DNA of 64,000 bases from Halichoerus grypus (GCF_964656455.1 NC_135717.1:154865793-154929792), one strand, 5' to 3'; counted from the stretch's first letter, positions 23,527 to 34,667 are shown. Notes: generated from the sequence alone by a model not told the origin. Made by a program: numbers and translations.

Positions 23527-23965
23527 ATTAGTCAATTTGGGCTATTAGTTACTAATTAGTAATTATAAATTAGTCAGTTTGGGCTGTCATAACAAAACAC
23601 CATAGTCTGGGTGGCTTAAATAACAGAAATTTATTTTCTCACAGTTCTGGAGACTAGAAGTCCCAGATCAAGTTCTTGCAGGGTCAGTTTCTGGTGAAAG
23701 CACTCTTCCTGGCTTGTAGAGGACCACTTGGTCTTCACATAGCCTTGCCTCTGAGCAAGTACAAAGAAAGAGAGAGAGAAAGAAAGTTCTCTGGTGTTCT
23801 TCTTAGATGGGCATTAATGCCATCAGACCAGGGCCCCACCCTTATGACCTCATTTAACCTTAATTATTTCCTTAGAGTACCCTTTTCCAAATACAGCCAC
23901 ACTGTGGGTTAGGACTTCAACCGAAAAATTTCAAGGGGACACACTCATTCAGTACATAACACTGT
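23527..23965 (-). mobile_element. MaLR-type LTR, antisense, partial and rearranged
   Basis: 'gggctgtcataacaaaacacc', 'tttattttctcacagttctgg' and 'tttcaaggggacacactcat' give the LTR order. A short duplicated start at 23527-23575 and an AG-rich insertion near 23762 break it up. Confidence 0.7.
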
Positions 23966-24545
23966 CCTCATCTAGAAATTTATGAAATAGGCTTGGACAA
24001 CTGTTAAGGGAAATTTGGAGTTTTCCTAGAGGCATTTATAATTTCTGAGAGAGAGGGAAGGAGTAAATGTTAACTAAATGAATGAACAAAATAAGCAGTG
24101 ATCTGCTACCCTTTGAAACTAATTAGAAACCATGTTGAGAATACTGTATGTTTTATTTTTGTTTACTTGGTGGAAAGAAACAGAAACCTAATGGACTGAC
24201 TGGATAGTGAAATCCCTGAACTCTTTATAGAAAAAAATAAAATAAGAACAAGGAATTTTTTTCCTAGTCATTTATGTATTTATTCATTCTTTCAACAAAT
24301 AATTATTGAGAACATGTATATACTAGATATTCACTACTCTTGAGGCTGGGCAATGAATAACATAGTCCAAGTCCTTGCCCTCAGATAGTTTACATTCCAG
24401 AGGGCAGGCAGGCCCAGTAATATACTAGTTAAGATCATGGATGCACTGAGCCTCCATGTCATCAACTATACACCTGGGAAATTGATACTACCTATCTCAG
24501 GGTTGTTGTGGAAATGAAATGAAAACAAAAATGCATGTGGCGTAA

Positions 24546-26415
24546 GACCCAGAATAGCCAACGCAATATTGGAGGAGAACAAATTTGGAAGACTGACTTC
24601 GAGACTTCCTCTAAAGCTACAGTAATCAAGACAGTGTGGTATCAGTGAAAGAATGAGCAAATACATCAATGGGACCGAACAGAGAGCCCAGAAATAGACC
24701 CACATCGATGTAATCAACTCATCTTTGACAAAGGAGGAAAGGCAATACAATGGAGCAAAGATAGTCTTCTTAACAAATGGTGCTGGGACAACTGGACATC
24801 CACGTGCAAAACAATCTCAGCACAGACCTTACACCCTTCACAAAAATTAACTCAAAATGGATCGCAAACCTAAATGTAAAATTCTATGGAACTCCTAAAA
24901 GATAACATAGGAGAAATCTAGATGACTTTGGGTTTGACAATGACTTTTTCGATATGACACCAAAGCCACAGTCCAGGAGAAAAGAATTGATAAGCAGGAC
25001 TTCATTCAAATTAAAAGTCTCTGCTTTGTGAAAGACACCATCAAGAAAATGAAAAGACAAGCCATAGACTGGGAGAAAATATTTGCCAAAGACATATCTG
25101 ATAAAGGACCGTTACCCAAAATATACAAAGAACTCTTTCAACAGTAAGAAAACAAACAACCTGATTTAAAAAAATGGGTCAAAGACTTTAACAGACACCT
25201 CATCAAAGAAGATAATCCAAGTGGCAAATAAACATATGAAAAGATGCTCCCCAACATATATCATTAAGAAGATGAAAATTAAAACAATGAGATACCATTA
25301 CACACCTATTGGAATGGCCCAAATCCAGAGCACTGACATCACCAAATGAAGGGAGGATGTGGAGCAACAGGGAGTCCTCATTCATTGCTGGTGGGATGCA
25401 AACTGGTACGACCACTTTGGAAGACAGTTTGGTGGTTTCTTACAAAACTAAGCATACTCTTTTTTTTTTTTAAGAGTTTTATTTTTTTTTTTTTTAAAGA
25501 TTTTATTTATTTGTCAGAGAGAGAGAGCACAGGCAGGGCGAGTAGCAGGCAGAGGGAGAAGCAGGCTCCCTGCTGAGTAGGGAGCCCCGATGTGGGCCTC
25601 AATCCCAGGACCCCGGGATCATGACCTGAGCTGAAGGCAGATGCTTAATCAACTGAGCCACCCAGGCATCCCAACTAAGCATACTCTTACCATACAATCC
25701 AGTAATCATACTTTTTGGTATTTACCCAAAGGAGTTGAAAACTTATGCCTATACAAAAATCTGCACATGGATGTTGATAGCGGCTTTACTCCAGTTGCCA
25801 CAACTTGAAAGCAAACAAGATACCCTTCAGTAAGTGAAGGGATAAATAAAATGTGGTATATGTAGGCAAGGGAATATTATTAAGCATTAAAAGGAAAGGA
25901 GCTATCAAGCCATGAAAAAACACGGAGAAATGTTAAATGCCTATTACTAAGTGAAAGAAGCCAGTGTGAAAAGGCTACATCCTGTATGTTCCAACTACAT
26001 GGCATTTTGAAAAAGGCAAAAACTATGGGGATAATAAAAAGATCAGTGGTTGCCTGGGGTTAAGGGAGAGAGAGGGATGTGTAGGCAGAGCACAGAAGAT
26101 TTTTAGGGCAGTGAAACTACTTTGTGTGATATAGCATAATGATGGGTTCCCATCGTTATACATTTTTCCAGACCCATAGGATGTATAACATTAAGAGTAA
26201 ACCCTAAAATAAACTGTAGATACTGGGTGATAATGATGTGTCAATGTAGGTTCATGAGTTGTAACAAATATACCACTCTGGTGGGGGATGTTGATAAGGG
26301 GGTGGGGGAAAGGCTGTGCATTTGTGTGGGGCATGCAGTATATGGGGAATCTCCATACCTTTTGCTCAATTTTTCTGTGAACCTAAAACTACTCTAAAAA
26401 GTAAAATCTGTTTTA
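24546..26415 (+). mobile_element. L1 relic: ORF2 3' part and 3' UTR, sense
   Basis: Collinear with the end of L1 ORF2: 'gctacagtaatcaagacagt', 'tttgacaaaggaggaaagg', 'aaaatggatcgcaaacctaa', 'gaaaagatgctccccaac' and 'gagataccattacacacc'. A 3' UTR then runs to about 26415. Many frameshifts show it is dead. A SINE interrupts it at 25462-25672. Confidence 0.85.
25462..25672 (-). repeat. CAN SINE, antisense, inside L1
   Basis: 'aactaagcatactctt' is exact at 25446-25461 and 25673-25688, proving insertion into the older L1. Confidence 0.95.
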
Positions 26416-26443
26416 AAAAATGAATATAAGGAAATTTGATCAG

Positions 26444-26643
26444 GGGCACCTGGGTGGCTCAGTCGTTAAGCATCTGCCTTCGGCTTAGGTCATGATCCCC
26501 GGGTCCTGGGATGGAGCAGGGCTCCCTGCTCAGGGCGGGGAGTCTGCTTTTCCCTCTCCCTCTGCCCCTCCTCCTGCTTGTGCTCTCTTGCTCACTCTCT
26601 CTCTCAAATGAATAAGTAAAATCTTTAAAAAAAAAAAAAAAAG
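26444..26643 (+). repeat. CAN SINE, sense, close to exon 2
   Basis: Intact head, CT tract and A tail; it ends about 180 bp before the exon 2 acceptor region begins. Confidence 0.92.
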
Positions 26644-26823
26644 AGCTTCGATCAGTGTTTGGCATAAAGGAAGCAATAATTTTCAGTATTTAGTAGTAAT
26701 TAGATGTTGACAGTAAGGCACATTGGAAAGACAGCACAAAATAAGTTTTTAAGGATTGTTTGCTAATTAATTGAGGTTTCTTGCTGCCTTTGAAGATATA
26801 ATTTTATTTTATGACTTTTACAG

Positions 26824-26929
26824 CGCCACCTCTTTGTTTAATATCTGGACCAAATATGCCCCCCGGCTGCCAGCTGCCTATTACAATGAAAAGCTTCTGA
26901 AGGTTGGCGATAGCCTTTGTGAAATGAAA
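26824..26929 (+). CDS. CFAP54: CFAP54 coding exon 2 (residues 110-145)
   Basis: The acceptor TTTTACAG ends at 26823 and the donor AAA|GTAAGT starts at 26930. The split codon TG+C gives Cys, followed by ATSLFNIWTKYAPRLP and a segment ending in GDSLCEMK. The exon ends in phase 0. A sense SINE lies about 180 bp upstream (26444-26643), which is close to the acceptor but does not touch it. Reading on past the donor gives a short intronic extension that is not part of the protein. Confidence 0.95.
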
Positions 26930-29492
26930 GTAAGTGCCTCTGGAATAAAAAGGGCCTACATGAAGCTGACTTGGCTAATTATTATTTGGTTTGATACCAT
27001 TCCTATTTTACATGATTTGATTTTTTTCTTAGAAAAATATGAATGAATGCTACAAATGTTAATGAGGCACCATAACCAAAAAAGTGTTTGTTTTTTAATT
27101 TTGTAGTTCAGATTCTCCAGAGGTGAGCGATTCCTGAACGGAAAGACAACCGGCTGGGGTTGGGCAGGCTCACAGCCCCTAGTTAACGGAGGGTGTGGTA
27201 GGTGCCCAACAGGAAATGCTGAGTCATCATGTTCCTACCTCGTACAAAGGAGCCCAGACACCACTTCCTGTTGTTTTTCACATGGCTGACCTTGCCCAGT
27301 GACAACTTTCATGGGTTCCTGGCCTTGCTGCTATGTTGTCTGGTTCCCAGTGCCCTGTTTTAATGACTTTCAACTCCTTAATGTTTTGCCATATGTAATT
27401 ATAGCAGTCATTCCTTACGTGCCCTGTTTCTTGCTTAGTATTGTAGTCCAGACTGAGCTTGTGCCAGATTTCTAGTTCCTGTCAGTGCCCAGGTCTTGGA
27501 TTGCTGTGGACTTGTGGACTTGGTTCAGTAAGACCACACCATAGCTGGGTTTTCGGTTAACAGTAATGTAAGTTTTTCCCTTAAGCTCTGGCATAGGCCC
27601 AAATTATTCCGAGTTAAATATGAATGTTTGACACATCTAGAATCCTTGGACTGAAAGTTTTTTTTATCCAAACGGTTTTTAGGCCATTTTCAATGTTTTC
27701 TTGATTTTCAGTTTTTCAGCTTCATTTTCCTCCTCCATTTCTATTTTCTGGACTTGAATTTATTTTTCTTTTCTTTTTTGGGGGGTATGGCTTGAGGGGG
27801 AAATTTACCAAATGGAGGATGAGATGTCGAGGAAATTTCAAAGGAGGACGATCTATTGTCTGCTGCCAAAATTAGAGCATCAGCTTAGCTTCATGTAATT
27901 GGACCATAGTTCTTAGAAACTTAAAAATAAAGAAAAACTATAGAAAAAAAGTTTCTCTATAGGAAAACTACAGAAAACAAACAAAAAAACTGATGGACAA
28001 GATCCAACTTGTGAGCTATATTCATGTGAAGTGGAATAACTGTTTTGACAAGCATTAGAAGAATGTCCCATCTGTTTTTATGCTTGTCCTCAATATAAGA
28101 GGCTGGTGATACACAGCACAGTTTGGTGTTGTTTGTGGAGTATTCAGGTGGGTGGAGCAGATACTGGTGGAGGGAGGAGGGAAGAGCATGTTAGAAGTTG
28201 ATAAAGCAAGTTCGAGCTGGGTAGTGGCTAAGGATTTAGAATATTTCAGATAGAAAGGCCCAGATAGGATATTTTAAAATTTACTTAAAGGAACAAAGAA
28301 AACATTTTTAATCTACTTTTCATTGATGAGAAAGTGGGCTAATAAAGGTATTTAGACTCCTGAAAATGAACTTGAGTTGTTCCTTTGGTTCTAGAATCTC
28401 TTTAGTTTTATTTAATTCCAGCAAAGATCATTTTGTTGGAATAGTCTTGTTTTGAACCTAGATTTGAATTTATCATATGAACCAAGTTAGAAAGGAAAAG
28501 ATTCAGAATCAACTAGTGAAAAGTAACAAACCAGTCAGTAGAAATAGAAACAAAAGTTTGACTGTGGATGCCTTCCAAGGGCCTAGGTAACCCTATAGGC
28601 AGGTGAACCTATAGTAGTTGCTTTCCCTGGAGACAGTTGTAGGGGAGGAAACTGACGAAGGGGTGCAGTTGACTCATGTCCACAGCCCTGCTCACCTCCC
28701 CTGCCCTGAAACTCCAGGTCAGCTGGGCCCTGTGCACTGCAGAAATGAGCCCTGATTTTGTAATGGAAACATAAGCATGAATTAGGACTAACAGGAATCC
28801 TAACTAACAATAGCTCAGGCTTTTTTTATTTGTCCTGATGCAGCTTCAGAGACTGTTGACAGATGAGAGAGAGAGAGAGAGAGAGCGCCTTTCCTCTCCT
28901 CTCCCTTCCTGCCTTCTTTCTTCTTTCTCTCTCTCCCTCCTTCCTCCTTTTCTCCCTCCTTTTCTCTTCTCCCTCCCTGCCTCCCACCCTTCCTCCCTCC
29001 CCTACCCCGCCTTTCTTTCTTTTTTGGAACTTAGGAGGTATCAGAGAAGCAAGGCTAGTTATGCAACTCATCTGCCTCTCTGAGTAGGTGGATTACCATG
29101 ACATGGTGATGATGAATTTTTTGGATTTTGAGTATATATAGGTATTACCACACACACCCTGGTGAATATTCTCATTATTATGTCATCATTATTCACACCC
29201 TGGTGAATATTCTCATCTTTGAGATCGTGTTGGTCTCATCTCACAGTAGGCTTGTTGGGAGGAGAATTAATGCAATAATGCACACGAAGCGCCCAGTGCG
29301 GTGTCTGTCACACAATATGTGTTCAGAAATGCTAGTGGTAATGGTAGTAATAATGTAATGGTGGTAGTAAAAGAGTGTTATAGTAATAATCAACATTGAT
29401 ACTATTAAGAATAATTTGATTATTACTGGATTTTAATAATGATAAGCAAAATGATACTTTGAAACTTTCATCAAGTCCTTTTTTTATTTCAG
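26930..29492 (+). other. CFAP54: CFAP54 intron 2 (2.6 kb)
   Basis: Mostly unique-looking. It includes a (GA)n tract followed by a long pyrimidine tract (about 28863-29010) and a 23-bp direct repeat (29153-29175 and 29194-29216). No SINE is present. Confidence 0.75.
28863..29010. repeat. (GA)n joined to a polypyrimidine tract
   Basis: About 20 nt of (GA)n followed by nearly 130 nt almost wholly C/T on the + strand. It is low-complexity and gives spurious ORFs on both strands. Confidence 0.9.
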
Positions 29493-29636
29493 GAATATAA
29501 ATTGGCGCTTTTACAGTGCTATGGAAGGTATCTTCAGCAGTTCACTATCAACTTTGATGAGAACAAAGCAGACGTGAATCAGTTCAAAACGGCCTTTTTC
29601 CCAAAAGGCTTTGGAGACAAAACTGCAGCACATACA
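29493..29636 (+). CDS. CFAP54: CFAP54 coding exon 3 (residues 146-193)
   Basis: The acceptor TTTATTTCAG ends at 29492 and the donor ACA|GTAAG starts at 29637. It encodes 48 codons in phase 0, starting EYKLALLQCYGRYLQQF, an amphipathic TPR-like helix, and ending GDKTAAHT. The last 63 nt, with the donor and about 211 nt of intron, recur as a 97%-like copy at 31085-31357 that carries a 1-nt deletion. Confidence 0.95.
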
Positions 29637-29879
29637 GTAAGATGAAAGCAGTAGCTATTTTAGCCACAATTTATGATTAGCCATGCAATGTATTCTTTAG
29701 TTGACAGCTTCTAAATGTCTTTCATTTGCTTAGCATGGCATTTGCTTGTGTGCTGTAAGTTGCTTAATAAATGTTTTCTGTGATGGATAAGAAAGTGCAC
29801 TTATTAAACTTTGTAAAGATGTTTTGGAGATTGTGTCATAATAATCACTCATTCTTCCAGCAGATGGTTATTATTAATA

Positions 29880-30060
29880 TAATAACTAATATTTGTAGAG
29901 TGCTTTTAGTTTACAAAGTGCTTTGGAAAACATATTTGATCCTCAATAACCTTATGAATTAGAAACTATTATTACCCTTATTTCACAAAAGAGAGAAAGA
30001 AAGCTAACGGCACAGTTAGTTAACTAGTGTCTCAGGAGATCAAACATAGATCTTTTAATA
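29880..30060 (-). repeat. MIR relic, antisense
   Basis: 'gtttacaaagtgctttggaa', 'cctcaataaccttatgaatt' and 'tatttcacaaaagagag' in reverse-MIR order. Confidence 0.65.
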
Positions 30061-30149
30061 CAAAAAAATGTGATGCTTTATTTCTAATATACCAGTATTA
30101 TTTTTATGTTAATTGCTACCATTGATTCACTGGACGAGGGGTTACCAGG

Positions 30150-30454
30150 TGCTATACTCTTCCGTATGCATTATATGAATTGTCTTCTTGTAGCTTGATT
30201 ACAGTCCTAGAAGGTGGGTACTGTAATGCCTCTTTTACAGATGAGGAGACAGAGACTAAGAAATAAAGCAATGGGGGCGCCTGGGTGGCTCGGTCATTAA
30301 GCGTCTACCTTCAGCTCAGGTCATGGTCCCAGGGTCCTGGGATCGAGCCCCACATCGGGCTCCCTGCTCAGCGGGAAGCCTGCTTCTACCTCTCCCACTC
30401 CCCCTGCTTGTGTTGCTGCTTTCGCTGTGTCTCTCTCTGTCAAATAAATAAATA

Positions 30455-30492
<38 letters not shown>

Positions 30493-30560
30493 TAAAAAGA
30501 AATAAAGCAATGGGCAGAGTTGGTGTTTGAGCCCGAATCAGTCTGATTCCAAAGCTATGT
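30150..30560 (-). repeat. MIR relic, antisense, split by a SINE
   Basis: Left part ends 'cttttacagatgaggagaca'; the right part resumes at 30515 with 'cagagttggtgtttgagccc'. The SINE at 30276-30496 lies between. Confidence 0.75.
30276..30496 (+). repeat. CAN SINE, very young-looking (29-nt A tail, 18-bp duplication)
   Basis: 'aagaaataaagcaatggg' is exact at 30258-30275 and 30497-30514. The pure A run spans about 30462-30490 and the body is intact. Confidence 0.96.
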
Positions 30561-30799
30561 TATTCCAAACTTGGCGATTATTCAAGGCTTTGGAAACAAC
30601 ATACAGTTTACTAGCAGAAAATCACAAGACATGTTTGGGGCATATTAAGCAGTTCAATTTGGCTGTACCATAAGTATGTGAATAAGAATACCAGGCAATA
30701 TAAATTGGCATCCCACTGGGAAGAGTACTGAATGAAAAGCTTAGGAGTTTAGACTTTTAAGTCCCCTCCTGTGCCACCCTGGTCCACGGCCCTATCTTT

Positions 30800-31430
30800 T
30801 TTTCTTGTACTGTTGTGTGATTCTGCTTCCACCCAGCCTCTCTGGCTTAGTACCGGTGCACTGGTGAGCTCCTTCTAGAAAGCTCGTATCCTAGATATCT
30901 GTGTGGATCATCCATCCCTTCCTTCAGGTCTCTTACACTTCATGCTTTATTTTTCTTTATATTACTTATTATCATCAGATACATATTTATTTGCTTATGT
31001 TTTTATTGCCTATCTCCCCTTCTAGAATATGAGCTTCATGAGGACAGGCACTGCTCTAATCTCTAACCTCTAGTGCCTAGAACAGTGAATCAGTTCAAAA
31101 CTGCCTTTTTCCCAAAGGCTTTGGAGACAAAACTGCAGCACATACAGTAAGATGAAAGCAGTAGCTATTTTAGCTACAGCTTATGATTAGCCATGCAATG
31201 TATTCTTTAGTTGACAGCTTCTAAATGTCTTTCATTTGCTTAGCATGGCATTTGCTTGTGTGCTGTAAGTTGCTTAATAAATGTTTTCCGTGTTGGATAA
31301 GAAAGTGCACTTATTAAACTTTGTAAAGATGTTTTGGAGATTGTGTCACAATAATCATGTAATAGATATAATAGTGTGTAATAGATGCTCAATAAAGCTT
31401 CACTAAGTGAATGAATAAATTAAGTGATAT
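30800..31430 (+). repeat. L2 3' end, sense, split by an exon 3 copy
   Basis: 'agaatatgagcttcatgagg' and 'tagtgcctagaacagtg' come before the copy; 'agatgctcaataaagc' and 'gtgaatgaataaat' come after it. Together they make a normal L2 3' end. Confidence 0.7.
31085..31357 (+). pseudogene. CFAP54: Duplicated CFAP54 exon 3 fragment with donor and intron flank
   Basis: Direct copy of 29574-29847: 7 substitutions and 1 deletion over 274 nt by my count. It covers the last 63 nt of exon 3, the donor and 211 nt of intron. The deletion removes one A from the A4 in 'cccaaaagg', shifting the frame. The copy lacks the original acceptor and sits inside an L2 relic, with a 'gtg' shared at the left junction. 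If an upstream AG (for instance the one at 31084-31085 or 31073-31074) were used, a stop would follow quickly. It is therefore not a coding exon. Confidence 0.92.
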
Positions 31431-31839
31431 AGTCAGAATTATTAATCTAGAAGCACTACACTGAATAGATTAGAAGGACAAAGACTAGAGGCAGATGGTA
31501 AAGCAATGAAGCCAATGTAAGGGTATGCTAGCAGGACTGTTGTGAAGGGCATGAAAAACTATGAAGAATTTGGTTCTTTACACGCTAAGTTTGAGGTTCT
31601 GGCACACTGTGTTTCTCAATAAATATGTATAAAGTAAGTGACTAAGAGAATGAATGGATTGAAAATGTAGTCCAGTAGGAACTGGACAATGAAGACCTCA
31701 GAGGTCTTGAGAAGTTTTGTTAGAGAAATAGATTTTGGAGTTAAATGCATAAAAATCATAGATGAAGCAGTAATGTAGAATTTACTGTCAAAATATTTGT
31801 TTGCAAAGAAACTCAGTTATTTCATGATCCCCCTTGTAT

Positions 31840-32095
31840 GGACTGTAGGAGGCATTGTGGCAGAGCTGGTAAGGATCTGGTCTCTAGAGCCAGCCTGCCT
31901 GGGTGCAAAGAGCTGCTGTGCCACTTCCTAAAGATGGGACACCAGAGAAGTCATGTAATTTCTTTGTGTCTTAGTTTCCTCATCTGTAAAACCGAAAGAA
32001 TTATAAGACTTACCTCAAAGGATTGTTTTAGGATTGCTGAGATAATAAAAGACTTAGAATAGGGCCAGACACTAAAAAAATATGATGCTAGGAAT
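31840..32095 (+). repeat. MIR relic, sense
   Basis: 'ttgtggcagagctggtaagg', 'tagtttcctcatctgtaaaa' and 'gattgctgagataataaaag' follow MIR order. Confidence 0.85.
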
Positions 32096-32362
32096 AGTAT
32101 ACATGTATCCCAGTGGGAAATCCCATGTGGTCGAGGAAGGCCCATTTGTGCTATTGTGTGTGCACTCCCACAGCTTTAGCAGTAGTGATGATTCTCTAGC
32201 CAAAATCTCTCTTCTGAGATTTATGTCACGACCATCTCACACTCCACATATCCTAAACTGAACTCATTCCCTTTCCTCCATAATTGGCACCAACTACTCA
32301 CCCAACTACTCTAGACCGCTTTCTCTCTCTTACCTCCCACATCTAAATCCCATGGACTTGTG

Positions 32363-32560
32363 AGGCGCCTGGGTCACTCAGTCAGTCAAGTGTCTGCCTT
32401 CTGCTCAGGTCATGATCCCAGGGTCCTGGGATCAAGCCCCACATCGGGCTCCCTGCTCAGCAGGGAGTCTGATTCTCCCTCTGCCCCTTCCCCGACTCAT
32501 GCTCTCTCTCTCTCTCACTCACTTTCTCTCTCTCAAATCAATAAAATATTAAAAAAAATT
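32363..32560 (+). repeat. CAN SINE, sense
   Basis: Head 'ggcgcctgggtcactcagtc', CT tract and 'aaatcaataaaatatt' tail. Confidence 0.92.
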
Positions 32561-32603
32561 ATAAAACCCATTGAATCAGACAAAACTTAAATTTTTCCTT
32601 TTG

Positions 32604-33007
32604 CGGTGTGCCTGCGTGGCAAAGTTGGTTGGGCATCTGACTCTTGGTTTCTGCTGGGGTTATGGTCGCCAGTCCTGGGATTGAGCTCCACATCAGGCTC
32701 TGCACTCAGTGTGGGGTCTGCTTAGGATTCTTCCTCTCCCTCTGCCCCTCCCCCACCCCCTTTTTTTTTTTTTTAAAGATTTTATTTGAAAGAGAGAGAA
32801 GGAGAGATAGTGAGAGAGTACAAGCCAGGAGGAGAGGGAAAAGCAGGCTCCCTGCTGAGCAAGGAGCCTGATGCGGGGCTTGATCCCAGGACCCTGGGAT
32901 CATGACCTGAGCCGAAGGCAGATGCGTAATGACTGAGCCACCCAGGTGCCCCTTGAGCATGCACACATGTGCTCATGCTCTCTCAAATAAAATCTTAAAA
33001 AAAAAAC
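32604..33007 (+). repeat. Older CAN SINE, sense, interrupted by a second SINE
   Basis: Head and body 32604-32760; the tail ('ctctcaaataaaatctt') resumes at 32953-33007. The interruption is a younger antisense SINE. Confidence 0.88.
32761..32952 (-). repeat. CAN SINE, antisense, nested in another SINE
   Basis: Poly-T, 'aaagattttatttgaaagag' and head 'ccacccaggtgcccc', located inside the CT tract of the older copy. Confidence 0.93.
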
Positions 33008-33049
33008 TTTTCTTCCTCTTCATCCCTGATTCCATCACCCATTTCAGGA

Positions 33050-33745
33050 TCCTGGTATCTCTGGACTACCTCAAAGGCCTTTGATCTCTCCTAGTTTCCC
33101 TGCTTGTAGCTTTGTGCCCATCCTCTGCTTTTCATCTTCCACACTTCTGTCAGAATTAACTTCTAAACTTCTGAATTATAAATCAAATCATTTTATTCCA
33201 CTGCCCTTTGACTTTCTCCTTTGGCTCAAGTCCGTATTTCTTGGAATGATATGGAATGCACTCCATGTTCTGACCATGTACCACCTTAATAGCCTAATCT
33301 CTCTCTCTCTTTTTAAAGATTTTATTTTTAAGTAATCTCTACACCTACGTGGGGCTCAAACTCGATGACCCTGAGATCAGGAGTGGCATGCTCCACCAAC
33401 TGAGCCAGCTGGGAGCCCCAAAGCTGATTTTTTGTAGTAATCTCTACACCTAACATGGGGCTGAACTCATGACTCCAAGATCAATAGTTGAATGCTCTTC
33501 CAACTGAGCCAGCCAGGCACCCCTAGTCTCTTTATTTTAAGCCTTTTTACCCAAACTTATAAAGGACTTTCAATTCAGTGACCACAGCAGCCACTTTAAG
33601 CATTCCTAACATTGCCTGTGCCTGGAATGCTTTTCCTTCTGCCTAAGAGCAGGGACCACATCTTCTTCATCCTTGAGTTCCCTATTGCTTAGCAGAGTGT
33701 GACAAATAGAGGTGCACAACAAACATTTACTGAATGAATTATGTA
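33050..33745 (+). repeat. L2 relic, sense, carrying two short SINEs
   Basis: 'ctcctttggctcaagtccg' on the left and 'ctaagagcagggaccacatc' plus 'aaacatttactgaatgaatt' on the right bracket the two SINE units. Confidence 0.7.
33314..33522 (-). repeat. Two tandem short CAN-SINE-like units, antisense
   Basis: Units at 33314-33420 and 33429-33522 each contain 'agtaatctctacacct' and end 'ccagctgggagcccc' or 'ccagccaggcacccc'. They are the older form without a CT tract. Confidence 0.85.
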
Positions 33746-33944
33746 AATGGTAATAATTGCATCCAGATTAAGAAGTTAAAATACTACGAGGAGGGTTTAC
33801 AAAATGTGATTCAATTCTATATTGTTGGAAATAGAATTTGTACCTTTTTTGGCTTTTGAAATTTTTATGACTAAGGACAAGTAAGCCTAACTAAATGGAT
33901 GCTTTGAAGAAACCTATTTTTACCACATTTCTTTCCGTATGTCT

Positions 33945-34302
33945 TAGTCCTTGAGGGCTGTTATAACAAAAATCCATAGACTGGATGGTCTAAATAACAC
34001 TTATTTCTCTCAGTTCCGGAGGCTGGGAACCACAAGGTTAAGGTGCTAGAAGGTTTGGTGTCTGGTGAGGGCCCACTTCCTGGTTCGTAGATGGCTCTCC
34101 TCTCTCTGTGTCCTCACATGGTAGAAGGCAGTAGGGAGCTCTTTGGGGTTCTCTTTTATGAGGGCACTAATCTCGTTCATGAAAGCTCCACCTTCATGAC
34201 AGTCTCTTCCTAAAGACCTCACATCCAAATACCATCACACTAGGGATTAGGTTTCAGTATATTCAGTTGGTGGGGGACACAAACATTCAGTCTATAGCAG
34301 TA
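33945..34302 (-). mobile_element. MaLR (MST/MLT1-type) LTR, antisense
   Basis: 'gggctgttataacaaaaatcc', 'gtcctcacatggtagaaggc' and 'gacacaaacattcagtctat' give the whole LTR. It ends about 115 bp before exon 4. Confidence 0.88.
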
Positions 34303-34417
34303 TATAAGCTGTTTAAACAGAATCATTTCTATTTTATTTTTTCACATTTTAAGAAATGCTTTTCTAGGTTGCATGAACCTTATTTATATTCTTATTTATA
34401 TTTTCCCTATGTTTCAG

Positions 34418-34589
34418 TTTCACGCTTTAAGTGGCAAAAATATTTGCAACTATGAGCTGGTCTGTGCCAATGACGTGAACCTGAAGAATGAAGACTCTGT
34501 GAGCCAATGTCTGCACATTCTGTCGTCCTTAAGACTCATCATGCAGGTGGCTTTGCCACAGGGACACCTCTGCTGGATTGTCTTTAACG
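34418..34589 (+). CDS. CFAP54: CFAP54 coding exon 4 (residues 194-250)
   Basis: The acceptor TATGTTTCAG ends at 34417 and the donor AACG|GTACGT starts at 34590. It encodes FHALSGKNICNYELVC, an acidic linker, then helices containing LHILSSLRLIMQVALPQGHLC. The exon ends in phase 1; the last G joins GT from exon 5 to make Gly. About 80 bp downstream lies a short truncated L1 3' end. Confidence 0.95.
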
Positions 34590-34667
34590 GTACGTGACAG
34601 TGTCCTCCGTTTCTCGTCATGGCTTTCAGGAGGTTATTTAAATGCCAAGTTTGATCGTAATTTGATT

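Larger units (their letters stand above)
18630..26823 (+). other. CFAP54: CFAP54 intron 1 (8.2 kb)
   Basis: GT-AG intron with no internal exon recognised. It contains antisense SINEs (19863, 20123, 21240, 25462), a sense SINE (26444), L2 and ancient repeats (about 20740-22450), a partial MaLR LTR and a sense L1 relic. Roughly 18720-19400 and 22450-23520 look unique. Confidence 0.8.
29637..34417 (+). other. CFAP54: CFAP54 intron 3 (4.8 kb)
   Basis: Carries MIR relics, an L2 relic hosting an exon 3 copy, five sense or antisense SINE units and a MaLR LTR. No further exon is recognised. Confidence 0.8.

Noticed and set aside
31085..31147. Possible alternative exon 3
   Set aside because: It is the duplicated exon fragment. 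It has a 1-nt deletion, lacks the original acceptor, and use of nearby AG sites leads to early stops.
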